Shown in pieces: positions 46,621-55,311 of a DNA stretch of 64,000 nucleotides (the stretch's first letter is position 1; every line of letters begins with the position of its first letter). The translations under genes were made by a program, and so were the position numbers. Source of the stretch: Cryomorphaceae bacterium 1068 (GTDB taxonomy: Bacteria; Bacteroidota; Bacteroidia; Flavobacteriales_D; Cryomorphaceae); the NCBI GenBank assembly GCA_027214385.1, contig JAPVXR010000001.1:186001-250000 (forward strand). Reading direction: 5' to 3'. The notes beneath the pieces are model-generated. The model was given only the letters and a program-made list of their open reading frames with translations, was not told where the DNA came from and ran no database searches.

Positions 46621-48111
46621 TTACATCCTTATTCCAACGGTAAGGCCGAATACACCTTGCGTGTTCTCTAGCACAGCTCTATTTAAAATAGTGTAGTCGT
46701 AAAGTTCATTAAAAGTAGCCCGAGAGTAAGATAGATCTACATACCAGGCAGCCACGCGGTAGCCTAAGCCAAAATTGATTTCTTGTCGACTCAGGTTTTC
46801 GTCTGTTTGCTGCTCATTGACGGTTATTGGATTGGCAAAGTAAGCAAAGCCTCCTCTCGCTGAGAAACTTTTCGTAATTCTATACTCTCCTCCTATACGG
46901 TAAATATTTGATGCAGAGTAGGCTTGTGAAATGAATTCGTTTATGCCTGAAAAAAAATCAACATTGCTGGAGTTCGAATTTCTCAATTCACCACCGCTGA
47001 AATTGATTCTTTCATATTGGGCAGAAAGTATAGCCTTCTTGCCGATCACTCCTGCCACACTTCCCATAAAATGCCAAGGTGTTCTGATACGGTACTCGAA
47101 AAAACCTGCGTCACTTTGAGCTTCTATTGTCTCTGAAGGATTTTGATATCTGGATCGAATATCGGACGTGAAATTATCCGTCATTGAAAAGACTGTGGGA
47201 GTTCTCACCGAGGCACCAAATCGAAGATTATCTAATTTGTAAATAAACCCGAGTCGAGCATTTACGCCAAGCCCTTCACTTTGCAGGCGTTCTGTAAGCG
47301 TAAACCCTGAAAAATCTGTTTCAGGTTCTCCAACAGGGCGCTCCTCAGTTTCGGTGATACTCTCGTATGAAATATCTTGGAATCCGATCCCAAATCCCAA
47401 ATAAAGCTTGTCGTCGTAATTAGCTCCGATCGTTAATGCCGTTTCAGATAATCGGCCATCTCTTTCTGCGGTCTGTGTTGTCTCTATTAGCTCGTCAGGA
47501 TCAAATCCCATAACATAGTTACCATCATCGACCGGAATAAAATCACCGTCATCGTTTTCCTCAAAGTTGGCATTATCAATCACAATGGCATCCCAGGCTA
47601 AACCAGCGCTAAAATCATTTAGTTCGTCGAGTAAGCTGCCATTGGCTTCTTCTAAAAAGTCTCCTGCCAATCCATCAATGGCGAGAGATTGACCGGTCAA
47701 CCTAGTGATATCATTGAATGTATTAATCCTATTATACGACACTGAGAAATTAACCGATTTCCACTTCGGATGATCAATTTCATTGGCCAAAACAAAGCCC
47801 AAGTTGTTCACGACCATCTTAGACTTGGAATCTTCTCTTGACGAGAAATCAGTCACGGCATTTATTGAATTGAATTCGTAGCCTGGAGTGAAGCTAATTT
47901 CACCAAACCGAAATACTGCTACACCTGCAGGGTTTATATGGAGCGCCGACATGTCCCCGCCTAGAGCTCCAAAAGCTCCTCCCATTGATTCAAAACGTGC
48001 AGTGCCGGCAAAGTAATTCGCGGTGTACCTTTGCACATCAGCGTCATTTTGAGCGTAGGATGTTAGGGCAGCGCTGAAGATCAGCGTCGCGAATAACATG
48101 AATTTTTTCAT
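46621..48111 (-). CDS. FadL/OmpP1-like outer-membrane protein
   Basis: A 496-residue protein with a signal peptide (MKKFMLFATLIFSAALTSYAQ) and a barrel typical of the OmpP1/FadL/TodX family: the N-terminal TARFESMGGAFGALGGDMSA with INPAGVAVF is the usual hatch region, and the end LENTQGVFGLTVGIRM is barrel-like. The family takes up hydrophobic compounds, but the substrate cannot be told. It follows the low-complexity lipoprotein gene by 14 bases. Confidence 0.88.
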   Translation of the reverse strand: MKKFMLFATLIFSAALTSYAQNDADVQRYTANYFAGTARFESMGGAFGALGGDMSALHINPAGVAVFRFGEISFTPGYEFNSINAVTDFSSREDSKSKMVVNNLGFVLANEIDHPKWKSVNFSVSYNRINTFNDITRLTGQSLAIDGLAGDFLEEANGSLLDELNDFSAGLAWDAIVIDNANFEENDDGDFIPVDDGNYVMGFDPDELIETTQTAERDGRLSETALTIGANYDDKLYLGFGIGFQDISYESITETEERPVGEPETDFSGFTLTERLQSEGLGVNARLGFIYKLDNLRFGASVRTPTVFSMTDNFTSDIRSRYQNPSETIEAQSDAGFFEYRIRTPWHFMGSVAGVIGKKAILSAQYERINFSGGELRNSNSSNVDFFSGINEFISQAYSASNIYRIGGEYRITKSFSARGGFAYFANPITVNEQQTDENLSRQEINFGLGYRVAAWYVDLSYSRATFNELYDYTILNRAVLENTQGVFGLTVGIRM

Positions 48112-48125
48112 AATGAGCGTCTTAG

Positions 48126-49403
48126 TTATCTTCTTCTACTACCGCTTCCGCCTCCTGTGGAACGGCTCGGAGAAGAAGTGCCTGGAGAACTATAGGTTGA
48201 TCTGCTTCTCGAAGGACTACTTGTGGAAGGAGATGTCGTTCTTGACCTCGTCGGTGAACTATAGGACGAGTTTCCGCTTCTACTCGAGTTGTATCTGTTG
48301 CTTGAGTTAGATCGATTGTACCTACTGTAGTCAGGAGTCTGCTGAGTAGAGGTTTGTCTTTCCCTTTGGCGAGTGTATGGTGAGGTCACCTGACTTCGTC
48401 TAGTATTCCTATCATCATCATCCCCCATTCTGTTTTGTGTTGAACGGTTGACTCCATCAGGTTGGGCATACTGTCGGCTATTTGTTCTACTATAATAGTC
48501 AGTGTTAGCATCAGTCCTTACAGGGCGAGTTCGACCAGCGCTTGCCTCTTGAGATGTCGCTCTATCTCTAGTGGTTGTTGCGTTATTTGACTTCGGGCCA
48601 TCACCTTGTGCGGCACTGCCTCTTCGATTAGATGTTGTGCTCACTGCTCCGCCTCTTGAGTTGCGACTACTACTGCCCGATCTCGGTGTGTTTTGAAAAC
48701 CTCGCGAGTTTCCACTTCCATCAACGATTATCACGCCTGAACCGTAGTAAGGATTGTATCCATAAGGGTAATAGGGGTAAGGATTGTAGGCCATATAAGG
48801 ATTGTACCATGGGCTGAACGGATCATACATTCCCCATGTAGCACCCCATCCCATTCCCATTCCGAAGCCTGGACGTCCCCAAGGACTGCAGCGGCAAAAA
48901 GGATCGAAAAAAGGATCACACCACCTGTTACCCATCCAAGGATTTCCCATTCCGACGCCTATTCCAAAACCAAAACTGTTAACTCCGTTAAACGAATTCA
49001 TACTCATGTTTCCATAAAAACGTGGGTTCATGTTGTTCGCGAAGGCATCGCTGTAAACATAATCTTGATCTTCGTCTCTGTGAAAATTCTCTATTCGATT
49101 GGCATAATCAGGGTCGTAGTAATCTTCAGACTCCTCATCTTCGTTAGACTTCTCTTCGAACTCGGAAGAAGGTTTCTCCGCTTCATCTACAAAGGGGCTT
49201 TCACCGTAGTAACTGCTTTCAGCACTATTGGCTCCGAGAAATTCGTTCGGATCGTAGGACTGTGAAGCTGTTTCTCTAGGTGCGGGTGCGTAGTACAGAT
49301 CATCATATTCCTCTAACTGAACCAAATCCTGATTCGTAGAACAAGATGCAAGGAGAATTAACGTCACTATGCTTAAAATATATATTCTTGTGTTCATGAT
49401 CAT
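48126..49403 (-). CDS. Low-complexity lipoprotein
   Basis: A 425-residue protein with a lipoprotein signal (lipobox LLASC, Cys about residue 21). An acidic region rich in Glu, Asp, Ser and Tyr lies at about 30-125. A Gly/Met/Trp/Pro/Tyr-rich segment follows at about 130-240 (for example GFGIGVGMGNPWMGNRW and NPYPYYPYGYNPYYG) with three cysteines. The rest is a Ser/Arg/Thr/Asn-rich tail. I do not recognise a function. The composition suggests an unstructured or aggregating surface protein. ATGs at 49403 and 49397 are both possible starts. Confidence 0.75.
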   Translation of the reverse strand: MIMNTRIYILSIVTLILLASCSTNQDLVQLEEYDDLYYAPAPRETASQSYDPNEFLGANSAESSYYGESPFVDEAEKPSSEFEEKSNEDEESEDYYDPDYANRIENFHRDEDQDYVYSDAFANNMNPRFYGNMSMNSFNGVNSFGFGIGVGMGNPWMGNRWCDPFFDPFCRCSPWGRPGFGMGMGWGATWGMYDPFSPWYNPYMAYNPYPYYPYGYNPYYGSGVIIVDGSGNSRGFQNTPRSGSSSRNSRGGAVSTTSNRRGSAAQGDGPKSNNATTTRDRATSQEASAGRTRPVRTDANTDYYSRTNSRQYAQPDGVNRSTQNRMGDDDDRNTRRSQVTSPYTRQRERQTSTQQTPDYSRYNRSNSSNRYNSSRSGNSSYSSPTRSRTTSPSTSSPSRSRSTYSSPGTSSPSRSTGGGSGSRRR

Positions 49404-49457
49404 ATCTGTTATTATAACTTATCTCTAAGTTAAAAAGTTTATTTTCGGCAGCCCTAA

Positions 49458-49465
49458 CAAATTTA
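49458..49465 (-). promoter_or_regulatory. Possible -7 element, lipoprotein gene
   Basis: On the minus strand this reads TAAATTTG, a consensus match, 54 bases before the lipoprotein start. No TTG at the right distance was found. The same 141-base gap must also hold the proS promoter, for which I see no consensus match. Confidence 0.38.
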
Positions 49466-49544
49466 GTTCAGCCTTGAAAGTTCATACTCGATAGTGCAAT
49501 AATTATTCCAATTCAATAGCTCAAAAACTATTCCAAGTTTACTC

Positions 49545-51020
49545 ATGGGAAACAAGCTTACAAAACGAACAGACAATTATTCTTCGTGGTACAATGAAGT
49601 TGTAGCCAAGGCAGATCTTGCAGAGCATTCTGAAGTCAGAGGATGCATGGTAATTAAGCCTCATGGTTTTGCCATTTGGGAAAAGATCCAAAGACGATTG
49701 GATGAAATGTTTAAAGAAACAGGTCACGTGAATGCCTACTTTCCTCTTTTTATCCCAAAGTCTTACTTTTCTAAAGAGGCCTCCCATGTTGAGGGTTTTG
49801 CCAAAGAATGCGCTGTTGTCACTCATTACCGTCTAAAGAACGCAGAAGATGGCAGCGGTGTTGTAGTAGATGAAGATGCTAAGCTCGAAGAAGAGCTGAT
49901 CGTAAGACCTACCTCAGAGACTATCATCTGGAATACCTTCAAAGGTTGGGTGAAGAGTTACCGAGACTTGCCTCTGTTGATCAATCAGTGGGCAAATGTC
50001 GTTCGTTGGGAAATGAGAACCCGCCTCTTTTTAAGAACTGCGGAATTTCTTTGGCAAGAAGGTCATACGGCTCACGCTACTGAGGCAGAGGCCATAGCAG
50101 AAGCTGAAAAAATGCTCGAAGTCTACGCTACTTTTGCAGAAGAGTGGATGGCTATACCTGTGATTAAAGGGGTAAAAACAGAAAGCGAACGATTCGCAGG
50201 TGCTCTTGACACCTATTGCATTGAGGCCCTTATGCAAGATGGAAAAGCTCTTCAAGCGGGAACGTCTCATTTTCTTGGGCAAAACTTCGCCAAAGCGTTC
50301 GATGTGAAATACGCTTCGAAAGAAGGTAAGGAAGAGTATGTTTGGGCCACTAGCTGGGGAGTTTCAACAAGGCTAATGGGAGCACTGATAATGACTCACA
50401 GCGATGATAATGGGCTGGTATTGCCTCCAAAGCTAGCTCCGATTCAAGTAGTGATTGTCCCTATTTACAAAAGTGAAGAACAGCTCGAGGCGCTAAGAGG
50501 TAAACTTAATCCGCTGGTCGATGGGCTGAAATCGCGTGGTCTGGCAGTGGTTTTCGACGATGATGATAATCGTAAGCCAGGCTGGAAATTCTCAGAGTAT
50601 GAGATGAAAGGAGTGCCTGTGCGACTCGCTATGGGCCCTCGTGACTTGGAAAACAACACCGTAGAAGTTGCCCGAAGAGATACATTGACGAAAGAATTTA
50701 TCTCTTTTGATGAAGTGGAAGATAGGGCGGTAGAACTCATGGATACCATTCAAAAGAATCTGTTTGAAAAAGCATTGAAATTCAGAGAGGAAAGTACTGT
50801 TTCTGTTGATGACTGGGATGAGTTCCGAGATGTGATCAAGAATAAAGGTGGATTTGTTTTGGCTCACTGGGACGGAACAGCCGAAACTGAGGAGCGCATC
50901 AAACAAAAAACGAAAGCAACGATTCGCTGCATTCCGCAAGATGCAGTGGAAGAGGAAGGGAAGTGCATTCTGACTGGGAATCCCTCCTCACGCCGAGTGC
51001 TTTTCGCGAAAGCGTACTAA
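49545..51020 (+). CDS. proS: Prolyl-tRNA synthetase, archaeal/eukaryote-like type
   Basis: Charges tRNA(Pro) with proline. The 491-residue protein is the short form without the INS editing domain of most bacterial ProRS. It shows class II motifs: [20 protein letters not shown] with GHTAH (motif 2) and [20 protein letters not shown] (motif 3), and TSETIIW. The C-terminal region past residue about 390 is the extra domain of the eukaryote-like form. This type is usual in Bacteroidota. The next gene starts two bases later. Confidence 0.96.
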   Translation: MGNKLTKRTDNYSSWYNEVVAKADLAEHSEVRGCMVIKPHGFAIWEKIQRRLDEMFKETGHVNAYFPLFIPKSYFSKEASHVEGFAKECAVVTHYRLKNAEDGSGVVVDEDAKLEEELIVRPTSETIIWNTFKGWVKSYRDLPLLINQWANVVRWEMRTRLFLRTAEFLWQEGHTAHATEAEAIAEAEKMLEVYATFAEEWMAIPVIKGVKTESERFAGALDTYCIEALMQDGKALQAGTSHFLGQNFAKAFDVKYASKEGKEEYVWATSWGVSTRLMGALIMTHSDDNGLVLPPKLAPIQVVIVPIYKSEEQLEALRGKLNPLVDGLKSRGLAVVFDDDDNRKPGWKFSEYEMKGVPVRLAMGPRDLENNTVEVARRDTLTKEFISFDEVEDRAVELMDTIQKNLFEKALKFREESTVSVDDWDEFRDVIKNKGGFVLAHWDGTAETEERIKQKTKATIRCIPQDAVEEEGKCILTGNPSSRRVLFAKAY

Positions 51021-51022
51021 TC

Positions 51023-51718
51023 ATGGAAACGGACAAAATCAAAGCTGAGGTACTGGAAATCATAAAGACCAAATCTTCGCTCAAGCGCGATGTTTTCGAA
51101 TTGAGCAAAGAGCGCTTTAAGGTTTTGAAGAAGTGTATGCATGAGTTAGTAAATGAACTCGGAACTGAAATTGATTCAGAGGACCCCCGATTGGAGATCA
51201 GCTATAGAGATTTGGGCGATTATTATGCGCAAATGACCATAGCCGGCGATACGCTCATGTTCGCTTTACATACCAATGTTTTCTTCTTTCCTGATTCAAG
51301 TCCACATTGGGATACGCATTACCTAAAAGAGAATGTGGGCAGAGGATATTGCGGTACCATTCAGGTCTACAATTTCTTAGCCGACAGTGTTCGGTATAAT
51401 CGCCAACAGGATGCGGGTTATCTCATTGCCAGGCTTTTTCTCAATGCCGAGAATCATTTTTTTGTAGAAGGAAAGAAGGAATTGGGTCCGATGTTTAATG
51501 ATTTCATTAATGATGAGTTTACTGAAGATCGGATTATGAATTTCCTTAACGCAGTGGTAAGGCATTCGCTCAATTTTGAGCTTTATGTACCTACTTACAA
51601 TACTGTATCTCAAATTACTTTGGGTGACGCAAATAACCTAAAGGATAATATCAGTTTGAAAACAGGCAAAAGGCTTGGTTTTCAGTTTGGAATCAACGAG
51701 GATTCCATTGAAGGATAA
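51023..51718 (+). CDS. Conserved-looking protein of unknown function
   Basis: A 231-residue cytoplasmic protein beginning METDKIKAEVLEIIKTKSSL. It has no signal peptide or membrane segment. Notable stretches are FALHTNVFFFPDSSPHWDTH and GRGYCGTIQVYNFLADSVRY, which look like an ordered enzyme-like or ligand-binding core, but I cannot name the family. I chose the ATG at 51023, two bases after the proS stop, over an upstream start inside proS. Cotranscription with proS is likely. Confidence 0.75.
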   Translation: METDKIKAEVLEIIKTKSSLKRDVFELSKERFKVLKKCMHELVNELGTEIDSEDPRLEISYRDLGDYYAQMTIAGDTLMFALHTNVFFFPDSSPHWDTHYLKENVGRGYCGTIQVYNFLADSVRYNRQQDAGYLIARLFLNAENHFFVEGKKELGPMFNDFINDEFTEDRIMNFLNAVVRHSLNFELYVPTYNTVSQITLGDANNLKDNISLKTGKRLGFQFGINEDSIEG

Positions 51719-51737
51719 TTTTTTTGCACTAACCAAT

Positions 51738-51766
51738 TTGCAAAAGAAAAAAACCTTCTATATTTG
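51738..51766 (+). promoter_or_regulatory. Promoter of tRNA-Glu
   Basis: TTG at 51738-51740 and tatatttg at 51759-51766, spaced 18 bases, match the Bacteroidota -33/-7 promoter. The -7 element ends 30 bases before the tRNA. The same TTTGCA...TCTATATTTGCAC arrangement precedes rpsT. Confidence 0.78.
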
Positions 51767-51796
51767 CACCCGCTTCTGAAAAGAAGTCCCCAAAAT

Positions 51797-51868
51797 GGCC
51801 CGTTCGTCTAGGGGTTAGGACGCCAGGTTTTCATCCTGGTAGCAGGGGTTCGAATCCCCTACGGGCTA
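51797..51868 (+). tRNA. tRNA-Glu (anticodon UUC)
   Basis: A 72-base cloverleaf: acceptor arms ggcccgt and acgggct (first pair G-U), D arm around gtctaggggttaggac, anticodon stem ccagg/cctgg with loop ttttcat giving TTC, variable loop, and T arm aggggttcgaatcccct. The discriminator base is A, and CCA is not encoded. It is followed by a terminator. Confidence 0.97.
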
Positions 51869-51877
51869 CATCAAATC

Positions 51878-51905
51878 ACCCTCAACGCGAGTTGGGGGTT
51901 TTTTT
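51878..51905 (+). terminator. Terminator after tRNA-Glu
   Basis: Stem accctcaac / gttgggggt (one G-T pair) with loop gcga and seven Ts, starting nine bases after the tRNA. Its T run is also the left end of the larger palindrome that follows. Confidence 0.82.
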
Positions 51906-51959
51906 ATGCCCAACTCCTAGCCAGGCTTGCTTGAGCGCTAGGAGTTGGGCATAAAAAAA
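51899..51959. repeat. 22-bp perfect palindrome
   Basis: Arms 51899-51920 (tttttttatgcccaactcctag) minus its last bases are mirrored exactly by 51938-51959, ending in seven As, with a 17-base loop. All 22 positions pair, 23 with the next base pair inward. It could act as a bidirectional terminator, but the length exceeds the need and a small mobile or repeated element is possible. Confidence 0.85.
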
Positions 51960-52090
51960 CAACTACGACAAGGCCGTAGCTTGAGTTGATGTATTTTATC
52001 AAAACGATCCCAAGGATCACTCAGATGCAAGAAGGAGTAATTTTCTCTCAAGAAGATATTACCAACCTTGATGAGCGAAAACGTCTGACA
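51960..52090. other. Short gap with no clear gene
   Basis: Between the palindrome and the gpmA terminator. It holds a small inverted repeat (ctacg...cgtag near 51963-51979) and an open frame of only 32 codons at 51989-52087 on the plus strand without a clear ribosome site. I see no supported gene. It may be a remnant brought in with the palindrome. Confidence 0.5.
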
Positions 52091-52119
52091 TAAAAAAAGC
52101 CACTGTTTTCACAGCGGCT
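52091..52119 (-). terminator. Terminator of gpmA
   Basis: Read on the minus strand: stem aagcc-g-ctgt / acag-t-ggctt with one mismatch, a 4-base loop and seven Ts. It lies 30 bases past the gpmA stop. Confidence 0.82.
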
Positions 52120-52148
52120 TCCTATTTAATTGGATTTTTTAGAAAGAA

Positions 52149-52757
52149 CTACCTCAAAAACTTCGAGCTCAACACATTCAAATCTTCATCCAGCTCGTAC
52201 ACCTTCGGCACTCCTGTTGGAATCTCCACATTCAGAATTTCTTCCGGGCTAAGTTTATCCAATTTCATGATTAAAGCACGCAAGCTGTTTCCGTGAGCAG
52301 CGATGATCAATTTTTCACCAGCTTTAATTTTGGGTACGATCTCATTTTCGAAATAGGGTAGGACGCGGGCTGCGGTATCCTTAAGGCTTTCGCCACCGGG
52401 AGGTTGAACATCGTAAGACCTTCTCCAGATATGAACTTGCTCATCACCGTACTTGGCTCGGGTATCATCTTTGTTCAGTCCTTGAAGGTCTCCATACATA
52501 CGCTCATTCAGGGCTTTATCTTTGGTGATCGGGATATCTTCTTGTCCCGTCTTTTTCAATATAATATCCAAGGTCTTATTGGCTCGCATTAAAACGGAAG
52601 TGTAGGCCTCGTCAAACTTGTAGTCAGCGAGAAGTTCTCCGGCTTTCTTCGCTTCTTCAACTCCTTTTTCGGTAAGATCTACATCAACCCAACCTGTAAA
52701 CTTATTTTCCTTATTCCAAACACTTTGTCCGTGTCTAACCAATACCAATGTTGCCAT
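52149..52757 (-). CDS. gpmA: 2,3-bisphosphoglycerate-dependent phosphoglycerate mutase
   Basis: Interconverts 3- and 2-phosphoglycerate in glycolysis. The 202-residue protein begins [20 protein letters not shown], with the phospho-acceptor His in RHG, and has [15 protein letters not shown] and [10 protein letters not shown] chose the ATG at 52757 since the motif is normally at the extreme N-terminus; an upstream start would add 13 unrelated residues. It is shorter than E. coli GpmA (250) because the C-terminal part is reduced. Confidence 0.94.
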   Translation of the reverse strand: MATLVLVRHGQSVWNKENKFTGWVDVDLTEKGVEEAKKAGELLADYKFDEAYTSVLMRANKTLDIILKKTGQEDIPITKDKALNERMYGDLQGLNKDDTRAKYGDEQVHIWRRSYDVQPPGGESLKDTAARVLPYFENEIVPKIKAGEKLIIAAHGNSLRALIMKLDKLSPEEILNVEIPTGVPKVYELDEDLNVLSSKFLR

Positions 52758-52772
52758 TTTCTGAATTTTTCT

Positions 52773-52780
52773 CAAAACTA
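52773..52780 (-). promoter_or_regulatory. Possible -7 element for gpmA
   Basis: On the minus strand the bases read TAGTTTTG, a TAnnTTTG match, 15 bases before the chosen gpmA start. No TTG was found at the usual -33 distance, so support is partial. Confidence 0.38.
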
Positions 52781-52847
52781 TAAATCTTAATTGCACCAGA
52801 CCATTCTTCGCCCTATTTTATTGATATTCGCCTTCGATATTTTTTCT

Positions 52848-52876
52848 TTGCATCACGAAAAAGATTTCTATATTTG
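52848..52876 (+). promoter_or_regulatory. Promoter of rpsT
   Basis: TTG at 52848-52850 and tatatttg at 52869-52876, spaced 18 bases, match the Bacteroidota promoter and lie 34 bases before the rpsT start. It is nearly a copy of the tRNA-Glu promoter. Confidence 0.78.
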
Positions 52877-52910
52877 CACTCCATTTTTGAGAAGATAAAA
52901 AGTCCTACAC

Positions 52911-53162
52911 ATGGCAAATCATAAATCAGCATTAAAGCGTATTAGATCTAGCGAGAAGCGAAGAGTATTAAATCGCTACCAGCACAAGACGACTAGAAAC
53001 GCTATCAAGAAGCTAGAAGAGCTCAGCGACAAAAAAGAAGCTGAAAAGTTGCTTCAAGACGTGAAGTCAATGATCGATAAGCTTGCTAAGAAGAATATTA
53101 TTCACAAGAATAAGGCGGGAAACCTTAAATCGAAGTTAACAAAGCGCGTTACTTCTTTATAA
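52911..53162 (+). CDS. rpsT: 30S ribosomal protein S20
   Basis: S20 is a three-helix protein on the base of the small subunit. The 83-residue sequence starts [20 protein letters not shown] and ends with the family's [19 protein letters not shown] region. It is a single-gene unit with its own promoter and terminator. Confidence 0.97.
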   Translation: MANHKSALKRIRSSEKRRVLNRYQHKTTRNAIKKLEELSDKKEAEKLLQDVKSMIDKLAKKNIIHKNKAGNLKSKLTKRVTSL

Positions 53163-53184
53163 GTTTTACCCTTCTAAGAACTCT

Positions 53185-53217
53185 ACCCTTTCCGATGTTT
53201 CGGAAAGGGTTTTTTTA
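53185..53217 (+). terminator. Terminator of rpsT
   Basis: A perfect 10-bp stem accctttccg / cggaaagggt with loop atgttt, followed by seven Ts, 22 bases after the rpsT stop. Confidence 0.9.
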
Positions 53218-53263
53218 TTTAGCCATGGCCGTTATCTAAAAATCATTTATTTTCATACTGGTT

Positions 53264-53962
53264 ATGAAAGTTATAAGTGAGATATCGGGAATCAAATCTT
53301 GGGCTGAAGACGACAGGCCGAGGGAGAAAATGATCAAAAAAGGGCGGCATGCACTGTCCGATGCAGAACTCGTTGCGATACTTCTCGGGTCAGGTACTAA
53401 AAAGCTCACAGCAGTGGATGTGGCGAAGCAAGTACTGGCTGCATACAAGAATAAGCTTCATGAACTTGGCCGCTTGGGTATTGATGACTTCAAAAAATTC
53501 CCCGGGATAGGAGAGGCCAAGGCAATAACCATTATTGCTGCATTGGAATTGGGGCGAAGACGACGCTCTGAAGAGCGTCTGGAGAATGCCAAAATTTCCT
53601 CAAGTAAAGACATTTATGCTTTATTAGCTCCCAAATTAATCGATCTCGATCACGAAGAGTTTCACATCCTATTGTTAAGTCGATCCCATAAGGTTAAGGA
53701 TCAAATTTGCATTAGTAGAGGAGGTATTTCGGGAACGGTCGTAGATCAACGATTGATTTTCAAACCCGCATTGGAAAAGCTGGCATCGGCTATAGTCCTT
53801 TGTCATAATCATCCCAGTGGTACCCTTTATCCAAGCGAACAGGATAAAAGACTCACTCAAAAGCTCGTGAAAAGCGGATCCATATTAGACATACCCATTT
53901 TAGACCATCTCATCTTTACTGATGAAGGCTATTTCAGCTTTGCCGATGAAGGATTGTTGTAG
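53264..53962 (+). CDS. radC: RadC-family JAB-domain protein
   Basis: The 232-residue protein has the RadC layout: a helix-hairpin-helix-like N-terminal part (about 30-90, FKKFPGIGEAKAITIIAALE) and a JAB/MPN metalloprotease-like domain with the HNHPSG motif and later Asp (SEQDKRLTQ). The family was named for DNA repair, but that role is doubtful and its true function is unclear. It starts an apparent plus-strand run to 57127. Confidence 0.94.
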   Translation: MKVISEISGIKSWAEDDRPREKMIKKGRHALSDAELVAILLGSGTKKLTAVDVAKQVLAAYKNKLHELGRLGIDDFKKFPGIGEAKAITIIAALELGRRRRSEERLENAKISSSKDIYALLAPKLIDLDHEEFHILLLSRSHKVKDQICISRGGISGTVVDQRLIFKPALEKLASAIVLCHNHPSGTLYPSEQDKRLTQKLVKSGSILDIPILDHLIFTDEGYFSFADEGLL

Positions 53963-53983
53963 ATTTGACCGATTCGTATTTCC

Positions 53984-55282
53984 ATGATCAACATTCTTAC
54001 TAACTTCCAATCACCCCGATTGACCTACGTTTCAGATACCATCTTTAAAAAATGGTTGAAGTTGGATTATAGGTTTGTTTCATCAGCTGATAATGTATCC
54101 CAGGATTCTTGTTTGATCACATATGGCAATCATTCTGTAGAAGGAAGTATCAATATTTATTGTGAAGGATTGCTTTCCGAGTCGGTTTTGCGTGATGAAC
54201 TTCCTCAGGTATTCGTTTCTGAAGAGATTCCGTTGATTTTTGAGGCAAGTAATGCCAAAGGCTTTGAACTTTCTTACGATCTTTTTTCAGCAGTTTTTTT
54301 CTGTTTGAGTCGCTATGAAGAATACGTTAACACCAATAGAGACGAACACGGTCGATTCAAAGCAGAAGACTCTATCTTTCATGAGTATAACAGAATACCA
54401 TATGTGGATAAGTGGGTTCATTCCCTCCAAAATTTACTAGAAAAAAAGCTTCCAGGATACAAGAACCCAAGGTCTTTGCGCTGGTTGAGCACGATGGATA
54501 TGGATATCGCCTTTGCCTTTAAAGGGCGAAGTTTGACCCGAAAGATTGGGGCTACGGGTAAGGACATATTAGGTCTAAAGGTCGATCGGTTGCAAGAGCG
54601 AATTTCCGTCTTATCTGATCAATCAGCTGATCCGTATGATACTTACGAGCTGTTCTTGCGTGATGATGGGGCCGATACAAAGCGTCTTTTTGTCCCTGTT
54701 GGTGATCGAAGTCGTTTTGACAATAATTTGAGTGTCACGAACTCATTTATAAAACAACATATTTCGGCACTTGGTAAAAAAGTAAGTATTGGTTTACATC
54801 CTTCTTATCAATCTCTAGGCAATACTGAGGTGATCAGGAAAGAAAAAGAAAGGCTAGAGCTTACTTCGGGGTTGAATATCACGTATTCGCGCCAGCATTT
54901 CTTGCGGTTTACTTTGCCTGATACCTATATACAGCTCGAGTCATTGGGTATGGAAAAGGACTTTTCCATGGGATTTCACGATGAGATAGGTTTTCGATCA
55001 GGAACAGCCTTTGATCATTGTTTTTATGACCTATTGAACGATACACCTCTTACTATAGAAATCGTTCCTTTGATAGCGATGGATAGCGCTATGAAAAATT
55101 ACATGAAGCTTTCTACTAAAGAGGCGCTTAAAGCAATAGAACAACTACTCACGGGGATGAAAAAAACAGGAGGAATCTTTACAACGGTCTGGCATAATCA
55201 CTCATTGAGCGATACGGAAGACTGGAAAGGTTGGCGTTCTGTTTACCTGTCCACCTCTAATATGGTACGATCTCATCGATAA
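53984..55282 (+). CDS. Polysaccharide-deacetylase-like protein
   Basis: A 432-residue cytoplasmic protein. The second half resembles the NodB/polysaccharide deacetylase barrel: STMDMDIAFAF (Asp-containing motif), VSIGLHPSYQ (His motif) and MGFHDEIGFRSGTAF. The first 150 residues form a separate domain seen before such barrels in Bacteroidota. Whether it acts on sugars is uncertain. It lies 21 bases after radC and 29 before upp. Confidence 0.75.
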   Translation: MINILTNFQSPRLTYVSDTIFKKWLKLDYRFVSSADNVSQDSCLITYGNHSVEGSINIYCEGLLSESVLRDELPQVFVSEEIPLIFEASNAKGFELSYDLFSAVFFCLSRYEEYVNTNRDEHGRFKAEDSIFHEYNRIPYVDKWVHSLQNLLEKKLPGYKNPRSLRWLSTMDMDIAFAFKGRSLTRKIGATGKDILGLKVDRLQERISVLSDQSADPYDTYELFLRDDGADTKRLFVPVGDRSRFDNNLSVTNSFIKQHISALGKKVSIGLHPSYQSLGNTEVIRKEKERLELTSGLNITYSRQHFLRFTLPDTYIQLESLGMEKDFSMGFHDEIGFRSGTAFDHCFYDLLNDTPLTIEIVPLIAMDSAMKNYMKLSTKEALKAIEQLLTGMKKTGGIFTTVWHNHSLSDTEDWKGWRSVYLSTSNMVRSHR

Positions 55283-55311
55283 TTCTTTACTTTCGTCAAA
55301 ATTCGCTCAAT

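Noticed and set aside
51989-52087. A 32-codon open frame after the palindrome
   Set aside because: It has no ribosome site, no recognisable motif and is too short to tell from chance.
51797-52119. Integrative element or prophage inserted at tRNA-Glu
   Set aside because: No integrase, no direct repeat of the tRNA 3' end within the window and gpmA follows at once; only the palindrome remains unexplained.
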